From Hyphomicrobiales bacterium (GTDB lineage Bacteria > Pseudomonadota > Alphaproteobacteria > Rhizobiales > Rhizobiaceae), in assembly GCA_900472925.1 (NCBI GenBank), contig UCJU01000023.1, positions 1 through 64,000 on the forward strand: DNA of 64,000 bases. Reading direction: 5' to 3'. This document shows positions 51,253-60,103 of the stretch, in pieces. The notes under the pieces were generated by a model that saw only the letters and a program-made list of their open reading frames with translations, did not search any database and was not told where the DNA came from. Every line of letters starts with the position of its first letter. Within the stretch, counting starts at the first letter, position 1. Both the position numbers and the translations under genes were made by a program.

Positions 51253-52803
51253 TCACTCTCCGGTAGGTAGACTGCCGAGAGCAGCAAGCTTCACTTTTTC
51301 GGCAGCCCAGTCCAAATCTTCATCCAGCAGATTGATAGCGCGACGAAAGGCGGTGATCCTCACCTCAGACTGATTGCTGTCCCAATACCGCGTATGACTA
51401 AAGGTTGTCGCCGGTCGGTCAATTTGACGAAGGTCTATGTCTTCAATCGCCGAACCGAAGGCTGAAGAGAGAGGTCCGCTGATCAAATCTCCGCGGTAGA
51501 TCAATGATGATGGATCATGAATATTAGTCCACCGAACGACTGAAAACGGTGCTCCATGATGGAGCGTCCAGAAGCCAGGTTTCTTGCGTTCTGGAAAAGC
51601 CATCAGGCAGTCGTCGCTCGAGTCTGTTGGAAGAAGGCCTACGCTTCTGGCATGAGGTATGCGCCACTCTTCCAATGCCTCGGCGAGTGGCGGGGCGGTC
51701 GGTAACTCGCGTGCCGTCTGACGACCCTTAAGATCCTCCTTGCTGGCCGCCAGCAAAAACTCCGAATGAGTCAATGGGCTTCCGAAAGTCACAAGATCGC
51801 TAATAAGCCAGCCGGTTTCTCCACCGCTTCGTTCCGTAGCTGACATGGCGCGGCGCAGTTCCGCCTGTCGGAGTCGGAACCCTGTCCGAGCGGCTTTGAT
51901 GGCAGTAACATCGGCGGCAGACTTCAACCGCCGCGCACTTTCTTCCAGCCGGCATAAACTTTGGAATGCCGGCGTCCCCTCTGCAATCGACCGAGCGACC
52001 TCCTGCTCAGCCCAGAAGTATGCAATGAGGTCATAAGCCAGGATTGATCCGAGACTATGGCCAACGACGATGATCCGATCGTAGTCATCGCCGGTATGTA
52101 AGTGCCGCAATAAGCTAAGGCCCCGCTCGCGTACCGCAGCGCGGGCAGCGATGTTGTCGGGCTCCGCGCGTGTATATTTTACCACGCGGCCGAATGTGGC
52201 GGTTCCCATCCGTTGAAGAACCGCGCCCAGCGCTGCAGCTGCCGCGATTGCGGTAGCTTGCGGAAGCCAAGTCGGAGCAATTGCCAACCACCAGGTTGCT
52301 GGTACAAAGCTCAGGCTGCCGATTGCGAGCGCAAGAAGGCTGAGAAACCACAAGAGAAACCACGCCGACCTAACTGGTGGAGGCACACGGCGGAGCGGCC
52401 TAAAAAGCAGGTATTTTACCCAACCGACCAACTGGTTCGTAGTGGAGCCTGCGGTGAGATCGGCCCAATAAAGTTCGTAGAAGTCGTTTCGTACTCCGTT
52501 AGGAAATTCTCCTCCGGTTTTGCTTTTGCGGGTCGTGATGCGTCTCAGTTCGAGTGAGCCTGTTCTCGGGTCCGGCTTGCTCCATATCTCGGTAGCTTTC
52601 TCGGCAACCGACGCAACGCCGGTGACCCAAAGGGTGCTGGCGAAACTTTTGATCGTATCCATGGGGATCTGCTCTCCCATGCCATGAACCAGCACGATAG
52701 CCTGCCGGGCCGCAGCTCGGCTTTTTCTGCTTTTTTCCTCCTGCGCTGCATCGGACTTCGGGTTTTCCGTCATGTCACCCGGCACCATTTCGCCCCCCGT
52801 CAT
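51253..52803 (-). CDS. Membrane alpha/beta hydrolase, possible stand-alone defence effector
   Basis: A protein of about 516 residues from ATG 52803, with GGGGA upstream; other Met codons lie close by. AIVLVHGMGEQIPMDTIKSF opens the hydrolase fold and DYDRIIVVGHSLGSILAYDL holds the nucleophile Ser. His candidates lie in FSHTRYWD near the C-terminus. Two membrane segments (AWFLLWFLSLLALAIGSLSF and WWLAIAPTWLPQATAIAAAA) interrupt the domain near 150-200. It is divergent from the ATPase/HNH/RES operon and downstream of the Mokosh-like unit on the same strand. Lipase or esterase activity is likely; its place in defence is inferred from neighbours. Confidence 0.7.
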   Translation of the reverse strand: MTGGEMVPGDMTENPKSDAAQEEKSRKSRAAARQAIVLVHGMGEQIPMDTIKSFASTLWVTGVASVAEKATEIWSKPDPRTGSLELRRITTRKSKTGGEFPNGVRNDFYELYWADLTAGSTTNQLVGWVKYLLFRPLRRVPPPVRSAWFLLWFLSLLALAIGSLSFVPATWWLAIAPTWLPQATAIAAAAALGAVLQRMGTATFGRVVKYTRAEPDNIAARAAVRERGLSLLRHLHTGDDYDRIIVVGHSLGSILAYDLIAYFWAEQEVARSIAEGTPAFQSLCRLEESARRLKSAADVTAIKAARTGFRLRQAELRRAMSATERSGGETGWLISDLVTFGSPLTHSEFLLAASKEDLKGRQTARELPTAPPLAEALEEWRIPHARSVGLLPTDSSDDCLMAFPERKKPGFWTLHHGAPFSVVRWTNIHDPSSLIYRGDLISGPLSSAFGSAIEDIDLRQIDRPATTFSHTRYWDSNQSEVRITAFRRAINLLDEDLDWAAEKVKLAALGSLPTGE

Positions 52804-52915
52804 CAGAATCCCCACCGTAGAAAGCAGCATCCAATGAAATGACGATGTTTTCAACTTGAACACGACCATGAAATAAAAAATACTCGCGAATAATTTTGGA
52901 TATTGGGGGAGTGCA

Positions 52916-55273
52916 ATGCAGCGATTTGAAAGAAGCGACATTCCGCCTCCAGATGTATTTACAAGCAAAGAGGCCAAAGCAAACCGCCAGGCGTTGCAAT
53001 CGTTCTTGAGCTATTCAGATGAGAAACTGTCGCAATCTATAGCGCCACGAGCTTTTTTGTCTTTGGAGGAACCTAGTGTTTATAATGCGCTTGGCCGGCT
53101 CTTTCATGGGAAGTGTTCGTTTTGCGAAGCAAAGGATCCGATCAAACCTTATCGTTTTCGCCCTATTTCAGAAGCGGAACCTTTCCAATCAGCCGCGAAT
53201 GGCCACCTATACTATACCTGGCTGGTGGATGCTTGGAACAACATTTACGCCATTTGTGAACATTGCCAGCCGTTGCAGCGCGAACGAATGCGATATTTTC
53301 CGGTTCAGGGTCGCCGCTGCAAAATTCCCACTGACACGGAAGTTGAACGCTTTGCGGACGATGCTACGGGATTGTGGCCCTCCTATCCTCCACAAGAGAA
53401 ACCGCTGCTAATCGAACCATGCGAGCAGAGAGATTTTTCGCAGGTCCTCCACGTACAGCTATCCGGGCGGATCGATGGAAGAAACGAGCGCGGCGCGACG
53501 ACCATTGAAACCTACAATCTAAACCGCGAAGAGCTTGTGAAGCGCAGGCAAGTCGCCTTTGATGAGCGTTTTCGAGTCTTGCAGGAAGCGATCTTCGGCT
53601 CTGGTGACAAAGCCGAATTTGAGGAGCGTCTGAAAGTCGTCACTGATTTTGAAGAAATGGAATTCGGTGGAACCTGGTTCTTGTTGATGCGCCGCGTCTG
53701 TGCAGTCGTAGGATCCGGTGGTGGACCCTTGCCAGCACTGTCGAAGAAAAGGGTCCGCAGATTTCTATACCGGCTACGGGCACGGCCAGATGGTGCTCAA
53801 CGGCTTTCAGCAGCGATCGAAGCAACGCATGAAGCCGATCAATACGGTGTAGAGGCTGAGTTTGCGAGTCCGGTAAAGCGTACGGGCCAAGTGCGCCTCA
53901 CTGGCGTCTCTCTCCGAAATTTTAAGGCTCTCGAGCAGCTCGATTTCGCTATGCCTGAGCCGCTGTTGTTTGCGGATCGAGCGACTGACGTGATCCCCGC
54001 GCCTTCTATCCTCATTCTGGGTGAAAACGCTGCAGGAAAGAGCTCGATTCTCGAAGCCGTCGCCCTTGCTCTCTCTGACGACGCTGCGCGCAATGAACTT
54101 TCGCTCGATCCGACTGATTTCGTTCTCAAGCCAAAGTATATGGGCGCACCATCAATGGCGCCACCTGGCAGTTCAACCGTAGCTTTGACATTCGAAAGCG
54201 GTTCAGTCTTAACGATGACCGCCGGAGCTGGCGGCTTTGACGTTACGCATCCGTTTGAGGCATCGGAGCTGCCCCCAGTCTTCGCCTACGGCGCTTTCCG
54301 GCACTATCTGAGAAAGCAGCGCAATCATAGCCCAGCCAAATACGTCCAGAATCTCCTACGCTCGGACGAGGTTCTCTCCAACCCTGAAAAGTGGCTCTTG
54401 TCTCTCGACGAGGCAGCCTTTTCGATGGTCGTTCGCCAGCTTAGGCACGTTCTGAGCATCGAGGGTGAATTCGAGGTCATCCGCCGAAACAAGGAGGACG
54501 GTAAGTGCTACATTGTAACGGCGATCACGAGTCCAGAAGGCGATGTTCGCCATGGTCTGACGCCGCTGGAAGTTGCCTCGTCGGGTTTTAGAACCGTACT
54601 GGCAACGGTCTGCGATATTTTCCAGGGACTGTTAGATCCGCGCGTAAACGGTACGGTTGACAACCTATCGCAAGCCACTGGCGTCGTTCTTATCGACGAG
54701 GTGGAGGCCCACCTTCATCCGCGCTGGAAAATGAATATTATGCGTGGCCTTCGGCAGGCGCTGCCTAACATGACGTTCATCGCGACAACTCATGACCCGT
54801 TGTGTTTACGTGGAATGGGGGACAAGGAAATCATGGTGCTTCAGCGGTCCCCTCGCGAGGTCGCGAAAGGCTCGATGGCGTCCGACGTTCTGCCCGTCTT
54901 CGTCGAAAAGATGGTGCATTTGCCGGCGACTTCCCAACTGACCGTCGAGCAGATCCTGACGTCCGATTTCTTCCAGCTCTATTCCGCCGATGCACCGGAA
55001 CTCGAGGGAAAATTCGCCAGGATCGGTGATATTCTGGGCAAACAGCGCCGGGGTGAAAAACTGAATCCGGAAGACAAGGAAGTCTTGCGTATCTTCGAAA
55101 GCGACATTGCTTCGGCCATGCCGGTAGGCACTTCAGAAGTGCATAGGCTGGTCCAGGAAGCTGTTGCTCTTTTCCTGCAAGAGCGACGCAAGGCTTCGGA
55201 CGATCACCTGCAAAAGATCAGGGAAGAGTCGAAGCAGGACATTCTTGCAATTCTCAGGGGAGTGGGTGGATGA
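52916..55273 (+). CDS. ABC-type ATPase with degenerate N-terminal HNH domain
   Basis: A 785-residue protein. The first 200 residues parallel the HNH protein encoded next: LGRLFHGKCSFCEAKDP, then YRFRPISEA where the active homologue has EHFRP, then WLVDAWNNIYAICEHCQPLQ. Zinc cysteines are kept but the catalytic His is replaced. Residues about 325-785 are an SMC/ABC-like ATPase: Walker A ILGENAAGKSSILEAVALAL, Walker B GVVLIDEVEAHLHPRWK and ATTHDPLCL. The pairing recalls Septu PtuA/PtuB. Its last four bases overlap the next start. Confidence 0.8.
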   Translation: MQRFERSDIPPPDVFTSKEAKANRQALQSFLSYSDEKLSQSIAPRAFLSLEEPSVYNALGRLFHGKCSFCEAKDPIKPYRFRPISEAEPFQSAANGHLYYTWLVDAWNNIYAICEHCQPLQRERMRYFPVQGRRCKIPTDTEVERFADDATGLWPSYPPQEKPLLIEPCEQRDFSQVLHVQLSGRIDGRNERGATTIETYNLNREELVKRRQVAFDERFRVLQEAIFGSGDKAEFEERLKVVTDFEEMEFGGTWFLLMRRVCAVVGSGGGPLPALSKKRVRRFLYRLRARPDGAQRLSAAIEATHEADQYGVEAEFASPVKRTGQVRLTGVSLRNFKALEQLDFAMPEPLLFADRATDVIPAPSILILGENAAGKSSILEAVALALSDDAARNELSLDPTDFVLKPKYMGAPSMAPPGSSTVALTFESGSVLTMTAGAGGFDVTHPFEASELPPVFAYGAFRHYLRKQRNHSPAKYVQNLLRSDEVLSNPEKWLLSLDEAAFSMVVRQLRHVLSIEGEFEVIRRNKEDGKCYIVTAITSPEGDVRHGLTPLEVASSGFRTVLATVCDIFQGLLDPRVNGTVDNLSQATGVVLIDEVEAHLHPRWKMNIMRGLRQALPNMTFIATTHDPLCLRGMGDKEIMVLQRSPREVAKGSMASDVLPVFVEKMVHLPATSQLTVEQILTSDFFQLYSADAPELEGKFARIGDILGKQRRGEKLNPEDKEVLRIFESDIASAMPVGTSEVHRLVQEAVALFLQERRKASDDHLQKIREESKQDILAILRGVGG

Positions 55274-56217
55274 GAGCCGTCAACAGAAATGACGTTGTTT
55301 TGCCTGCTTCAGTCGTCAAACGCGGCGAGGCAGAACTCAAGAGCATTAAGGATCACATTGCCGACCCTGATCCGAAGAAGGGAGCATACGATTTCAAGGT
55401 CTACAAAGACGACGAGATCAAAGCGGCGCTCGATAGGCTTTTTCACGGAAAATGCGCTTATTGCGAGACCTTTTATTCTGCCAGCGCCCCTGTTGACATC
55501 GAACACTTTAGGCCAAAAGGGGCCGTTAGCGACGACAAAAATCATCCTGGTTATTGGTGGATAGCAATGAGCTGGGACAATCTGTTGCCCAGTTGCATTG
55601 ATTGCAATCGAAAGAGAAAGCAAAGTGTGCCCACCGCCCAAGCGAGCCTCGAAGATCTATGGAGGGCCGAAAGGACAAATCGAATTCTTCAGGGCGGTCA
55701 GTCAGGCAAGAAAGATAGCTTTCCGATTATCGGCACGAGACTGATGCCGGAAGAAAAACTCTATGACCAAGAGCAGGCTTTGTTGATCAATCCGTGCGTG
55801 GACGAGCCTCGGCAGTTTCTTTCATTCGGTCCGGCACCAAGGGGATCACTTCCGATCGCCATAGCCGTCGATAGCGGAGCAGTGAATTCGAGGGGAAGCA
55901 TGTCCATTCAAGTATACGGGCTCAATCGCCTGGGGCTGGTTCAGGATCGAACACGGGTGCTTCGGCAACTGGAATTTCTCTCCGATGTCGCGCTCGAGCT
56001 GACAGCAATCGTCGATAAGATCGCGGCTTTGCCGGATGCAATCAAGACGGAACTAGACCGTGTCCCGTCACGCCTAAAGCAGCTCCGGGATAAAACCCTC
56101 TTGGAAATGCGTGCGATGGCCGAACCGGGGCAACCTTATTCGGCCATGGTTGTCGAATGGCTCGAGTCTTTCATGTTGAGACTGCAAGCACCGCCAGCAC
56201 CGTCAGGAAATGAATGA
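55270..56217 (+). CDS. HNH endonuclease, PtuB/TIGR02646-like
   Basis: A 315-residue protein. LDRLFHGKCAYCETFYSAS, VDIEHFRPKGAVSDD and SWDNLLPSCIDCNRKRKQS (about 57-125) give a complete zinc-supported HNH site with the catalytic His in EHFRPK and two CxxC pairs. The remainder is helical, with an INPC and YGLNR block that is also echoed in the upstream ATPase (IEPCEQ, YNLNREEL). It should cut nucleic acid under control of the ATPase. The next gene follows after 66 bases. Confidence 0.85.
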   Translation: MRAVNRNDVVLPASVVKRGEAELKSIKDHIADPDPKKGAYDFKVYKDDEIKAALDRLFHGKCAYCETFYSASAPVDIEHFRPKGAVSDDKNHPGYWWIAMSWDNLLPSCIDCNRKRKQSVPTAQASLEDLWRAERTNRILQGGQSGKKDSFPIIGTRLMPEEKLYDQEQALLINPCVDEPRQFLSFGPAPRGSLPIAIAVDSGAVNSRGSMSIQVYGLNRLGLVQDRTRVLRQLEFLSDVALELTAIVDKIAALPDAIKTELDRVPSRLKQLRDKTLLEMRAMAEPGQPYSAMVVEWLESFMLRLQAPPAPSGNE

Positions 56218-56283
56218 TCGTCCACCGAAGCGTGATTGCACGATTAGAAGCTTGAATGTGAACCCCTCGAGCCGGAGTTGGAA

Positions 56284-57144
56284 ATGGCAACGGTTGAAGC
56301 AGACCATCCCGAAATCCCGGAGTTTGCATCTTACAGAAGTTATCAGCAGTTCGCTCAGCGGGTGCGACATCAGAACCGTTACGTCTGGGACGATCATGTA
56401 AAGGCCTTCGTCGACACTGTTCTTGCGACTCTGAAAGATCGCGATGTGGTCCTGAAAAAAGGCACTCCTCTTTATCGTGCACAACAGGGCATCAACTACG
56501 TTTCCTTCCGGAGGAACGATCCCGAAGAGCCTTCAGGATATGACGCCGCTCGCATGAAACCTCGGCCCAACAGATCGACCGAAGGCAGGGCAAACCCAGC
56601 GGGCGTCTCAGTTCTTTATTTGGGTACGACAAAGCAAAATGTGATCTCTGAGATCAGGCCTTGGGTTGGTGCAGAAGTTTCCGTCGCTCAATTCCAGCTG
56701 AAACGTAAGCTTCGCGTTCTCGACCTTTCGCGTAACCACGGTAAATCGTCGATGGGAATACTGCTCGACCACTTTGTGAATGGCACACCACTGACGGCTG
56801 AGCAGCGGGAGGGTGCTGTCTGGATAGACATCGACAACGCGTTCTCTCGGCCCATTACGAAGTCGGACGATACCGCCGACTATGTGCCGACCCAAATTCT
56901 GGCTGAGGTCTTCAAAAATGCCGGTTATGATGCCATCGGATACAAGAGCCAGTTTGGTGAGAAAGGGCTCAATATCGTTCTTTTCAACCCAGATGATGCC
57001 GTCGTCATCAATTGCGCGCCTTATCAAGTGACGGCACTGGAAGTGTCATTCAAAGAGATCGGGAATATGTGGTATCGCGCGAAGCGGCCAGCCAAAACGG
57101 CAAGCCGGGCAAAGAAAAAGCCGAAGAAACCCTCATCTTCTTGA
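56284..57144 (+). CDS. RES-domain protein, probable NAD-degrading toxin
   Basis: A 286-residue protein from ATG 56284, with GGAG six bases upstream. The RES fold shows the Arg of GTPLYRAQQG (about 60-66), Glu of TKQNVISEIRPWVG (about 125-130) and a candidate Ser in the C-terminal part (IGYKSQFGEKGLNIVLFNP). RES toxins such as MbcT degrade NAD+. They usually sit beside an Xre-type antitoxin, but none is present here. The gene follows the ATPase and HNH genes closely, so it may be the killing arm of that unit. The C-terminus is Lys-rich. Confidence 0.75.
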   Translation: MATVEADHPEIPEFASYRSYQQFAQRVRHQNRYVWDDHVKAFVDTVLATLKDRDVVLKKGTPLYRAQQGINYVSFRRNDPEEPSGYDAARMKPRPNRSTEGRANPAGVSVLYLGTTKQNVISEIRPWVGAEVSVAQFQLKRKLRVLDLSRNHGKSSMGILLDHFVNGTPLTAEQREGAVWIDIDNAFSRPITKSDDTADYVPTQILAEVFKNAGYDAIGYKSQFGEKGLNIVLFNPDDAVVINCAPYQVTALEVSFKEIGNMWYRAKRPAKTASRAKKKPKKPSSS

Positions 57145-57914
57145 AGGGAAACTCCTCGTTGTCGCATTGATGTATGGCATGGCTGTCTCGGCTATTAATT
57201 CCAGTCAGAACAAGGCCGGTAAAGTAGATTCCAGTGCTGCCTCTTGCTCTGCCTGTCCCGGAAGCCACGTTGCGTTCGCCCTAATGAACAGGATGACCGT
57301 CAATACCACCGACAGCATATCCAAATGCCCATCGTCGCGATCGTCGAAGTTTGCTTGACCAAACTTCAGGGCGCGCCGCCTCGCGCCGTTGGAAGGGGTG
57401 TTTTGCGCCCTCAAATCGGTCGTTCATGCAGTTCCCGAACCGTCCCGAAACCGTCGTTCGCACGCGCCGACGTGAAGCAACAAGAAGGGCGGGAGCTGTC
57501 GTTCGCTGCATCCTAGACAAACGGCAGCAATGCGCAGAGAGATGCCGTCGGTGTGCCGCCCTGACAGTGAAGGACAGCGCAGGGAGCAGGCTTTGCTCCT
57601 GAAACAGACGGTAGCACCTCCACCAACGTTACCGGCCGAGGCTGACGCCAATCCTGGCCGACAGCAGGCGCTGAGAAACTTCGTTCATACAGAATAACCC
57701 GATCGCCCTCACCGCCGCTGACAGGGACACTGAGGCAAAAGTGCCTCCGGCCTGGCCTGCCGATTTTCGTGAGATGTTGCTACTGTAGGAACATACTTTG
57801 GGCCTTGACTTCAGCCAGAACTAGTGTGGAATGTGACATGGTATTGATGTGTCCTAAGCCCCCGTCAGAAGGTACGCGCAGGCTTATTTTCTTTTATCAA
57901 AAAGGAGAGCATTC
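57145..57914. other. Long gap without a supported gene
   Basis: Frames on both strands are short, overlap each other and lack ribosome sites. One minus frame (57205-57414) ends in a hydrophobic stretch (LDMLSVVLTVILFIRAN) but has no convincing start. The sequence may be decayed coding DNA. Confidence 0.5.
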
Positions 57915-58040
57915 ATGGCACTTAAACCAGGACCAAAGCCGATAGCGAAATCCACAGGGAAACCGGATCAGCGCCGCCGTGATAACAAGGGCACACCAGG
58001 GAATACACCGTCCCTCAAACCTAGCAAGCCCACCAAATAA
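57915..58040 (+). CDS. 41-residue basic, proline-rich small protein
   Basis: ATG 57915 has a near-perfect ribosome site, AAAGGAGAG, five bases upstream. The frame runs MALKPGPKPIAKSTGKPDQR and on to PSLKPSKPTK then TAA. About one third of residues are Lys or Arg, with Pro and Gly abundant and no hydrophobic core, so it is likely disordered and could bind nucleic acid or ribosomes. A second strong AAAGGAGGG lies 12 bases after its stop, but the frame beyond it (TTG start at 58068) has poor spacing. Confidence 0.55.
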   Translation: MALKPGPKPIAKSTGKPDQRRRDNKGTPGNTPSLKPSKPTK

Positions 58041-58505
58041 GGCACATAAAGGAGGGCTCTCGCTGACTTGCACTTCTACCCCGGTATTCGATTGAAACTG
58101 CGCGAAATACCGCGCGGACTGCGCGCCTGTCGGATGTTGGATGTCAGCTTTCTCGAATTCCCCGCCGATATCGGTAAGTCCAATAACGGCCCCGCATCAG
58201 CCGTTCGCCCTTAAGACAAACGACTTTCCCCGCCTTCAAATAACAATGGTCGTGGGCTCAGATCCCTTCAAGAGCATTTGTCGTCACTACACCGTCACGC
58301 GCCCACGGTAGTACTCCGAGACAGATGTAGCGCCCTCCTTGGTGTGTTTCGGCGTGGAATATTGGACGTCGATAAGGGGTCAACATTCCGAGCCGATTGA
58401 CAATCGGCACGTAGGACCTCGTCGGTGAAAAGGACCACACAACAGGAAACGGGTACGCTGTCTGCCACCCGAGTGGAGATCGCGCTGAGCGCGATCGATC
58501 GCCGC
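58041..58505. other. Gap without a supported gene
   Basis: A 465-base gap between the small basic protein and the SMEK gene. A TTG-started frame at 58068 of about 45 codons follows a GGAGG but with 12-base spacing. Nothing else is convincing. Confidence 0.4.
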
Positions 58506-59525
58506 TCAGAAGCTGCGAAAATCGATACTTGTGAAAGCCCGCCGAACATCGACTTTGTTCGCGTTGAGATAGTCGAGGACAGCCCGATTGAAAAGGGGAT
58601 CAGCCAGATGTGCCCGCCATCGAAAGTCCTCAGGCCTCGCCCAGGAATCCCGGCGCTCAATGAAGCCTGAAGCGCGCAACATTGCCAGATCGGCGTCAAT
58701 GTCCCGGGTCAGCAAACGAGCGAGCTTTCGATGGTCGATCTCGGTATACTCGGCTGCGCTGCCATCATCGATCCGCTTCTTTTCGCGACGTTCGAATATC
58801 GTGCCGAGACATTCGCGCGTGTCGCGGGGAAGCTCCTGAAGCTTTTCTACCATGTCCTTGAAGGCGTCGACTGCAGTTTGTCGAGGGCGACCGTATGTGC
58901 GCTCAAAAAAGTCTACAAAAGCTTGCAGTTCGCCGAGGTGGATTTCAGGGATTGGCTCGATGCTGCTGAGCAACGCAGCTGATGGATTTACCATATTGCC
59001 GGCCACAAGTTCGATTTTCTTGTACTCGGCATCGATATCCGTCAGCAAGGCTTCCAGCTGAGGCGCTTTCAACCGTCGACAGCGCGAAATCACTTTCCGA
59101 ATGTCCCAGATTTTTGATACTGTGAAGCCTGTCCGTTTGCACTGGGCTTGATCAAGCGAATATTTAGTTTGCTTTCTGCCGACTACCAAAATGCGAAAAT
59201 CGGGATAATCCCGGATGTCGTCGGAAGTGAGTTTGCAGAGCGTTTCGTTAATCTTCCTGCCGTCCTTTTTCGCTGTGACCTGAAAAGCGATCTTCCTGGA
59301 TTTGTCTCCAAGATCGATTGCCTTGCGGTTAGCCACCTCGTCCTCGTTCAGGTTCTGCAAATCTGTAAGGAGAATGTGGTTAAGGACGATCCCGAAGAAA
59401 TCCTCAATGTCACGCGATCCGCTGTTCGAACCTAGCGAGTTGTTGGTCTTTACGAGCGATGCCAGCCCATCCAAACGCGCGCTTATCATTTCCATGAAAA
59501 TGGTTCGGGACAGAAGTTTGGCCAC
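58506..59525 (-). CDS. SMEK-domain protein, putative nuclease-like defence protein
   Basis: A 339-residue protein. The N-terminal 150 residues match the SMEK pattern: LNHILLTDLQNLNEDEVANR, KAIDLGDKSRKIAFQVTAKK and FRILVVGRKQ. An Asp followed by a strand with FQVTA is a PD-(D/E)XK-like core with Gln and Thr in place of the usual Glu-x-Lys. The C-terminal part is helical (EIHLGELQAFVDFFERTYGR, LARLLTRDIDADLAMLRASG) and includes a winged-helix-like segment. SMEK proteins are associated with conflict systems, mechanism unknown. It stands alone at the right edge of the island. Confidence 0.75.
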   Translation of the reverse strand: MAKLLSRTIFMEMISARLDGLASLVKTNNSLGSNSGSRDIEDFFGIVLNHILLTDLQNLNEDEVANRKAIDLGDKSRKIAFQVTAKKDGRKINETLCKLTSDDIRDYPDFRILVVGRKQTKYSLDQAQCKRTGFTVSKIWDIRKVISRCRRLKAPQLEALLTDIDAEYKKIELVAGNMVNPSAALLSSIEPIPEIHLGELQAFVDFFERTYGRPRQTAVDAFKDMVEKLQELPRDTRECLGTIFERREKKRIDDGSAAEYTEIDHRKLARLLTRDIDADLAMLRASGFIERRDSWARPEDFRWRAHLADPLFNRAVLDYLNANKVDVRRAFTSIDFRSF

Positions 59526-59890
59526 CGTGGGGTCCTTATGGGGATTGAAGTCGACTGAGCCTTATATGCAGTAGACTAAAACCCTTTGATCGACGGTAAA
59601 TGAATGCGAAAGACTGAATAAGTCGTTCCTGCGCCCTTCCGGCATCAGCTAGACCTTCGTCGCGCCCCATAGTGACCGTTGCATGTCTCGATTGCTTCAT
59701 CCGGTGTCCGTGACTATCGCTGTCGGCAGTGTTGGTCTGCTTAGTTCTATAATCGTAGGTTGTATCGTAGTGAGGCCTAGGCCTATCAGATTCAGCTCTT
59801 CCAATGTCTTAGTCTGTTTCAAATTGCGTGTCGGCTGTTCGTATCCGTTCAAGGCGAGTACCATCGAGCGACCCGCACTAAGCTCTTGAT

Positions 59891-59922
59891 CTATATATTA
59901 TAAAGAACATTATTATATATAG
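59891..59922. promoter_or_regulatory. AT-rich imperfect inverted repeat
   Basis: CTATATATTATAA and TTATTATATATAG are 13-base arms with one mismatch, separated by six bases and followed by GGAGGG. No gene start follows in range. It could be an operator or a folded RNA. The rest of the 59526-60103 gap holds only this and promoter-repeat copy 3. Confidence 0.3.
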
Positions 59923-59970
59923 GAGGGCTGGCAATACAGCGGCGGCAGCGATGTAGAATTCGGCGCGAAA

Positions 59971-60035
59971 ATCCCTATTCTGCGACGGTGCAAAACTCGG
60001 TCGCAAAATTCAAACTTAAATCGGGATTTTTGCCA
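59971..60035 (+). repeat. Copy 3 of the promoter-like repeat, degenerate
   Basis: The plus strand keeps the AAATCGGGATTTTTGCCA end of the family but its -35/-10 equivalents (TCTGCG, CGCAAA) are poor. It ends 68 bases before the MerR gene, in the same relative orientation as copies 1, 2 and 4. Confidence 0.5.
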
Positions 60036-60103
60036 CAGCTCAATTTTCCGCTTGAGCCGGACCTAGCGTCATACCGTACTGAAAATTCCCGAAGGAGTTT
60101 TCG

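Noticed and set aside
57205-57414. Minus-strand 69-codon frame with a hydrophobic segment
   Set aside because: No ribosome site and no convincing start; overlaps other equally weak frames.
58068-58205. TTG-started frame after a GGAGG
   Set aside because: Twelve-base spacing and no recognisable product; kept only as a note in the gap description.
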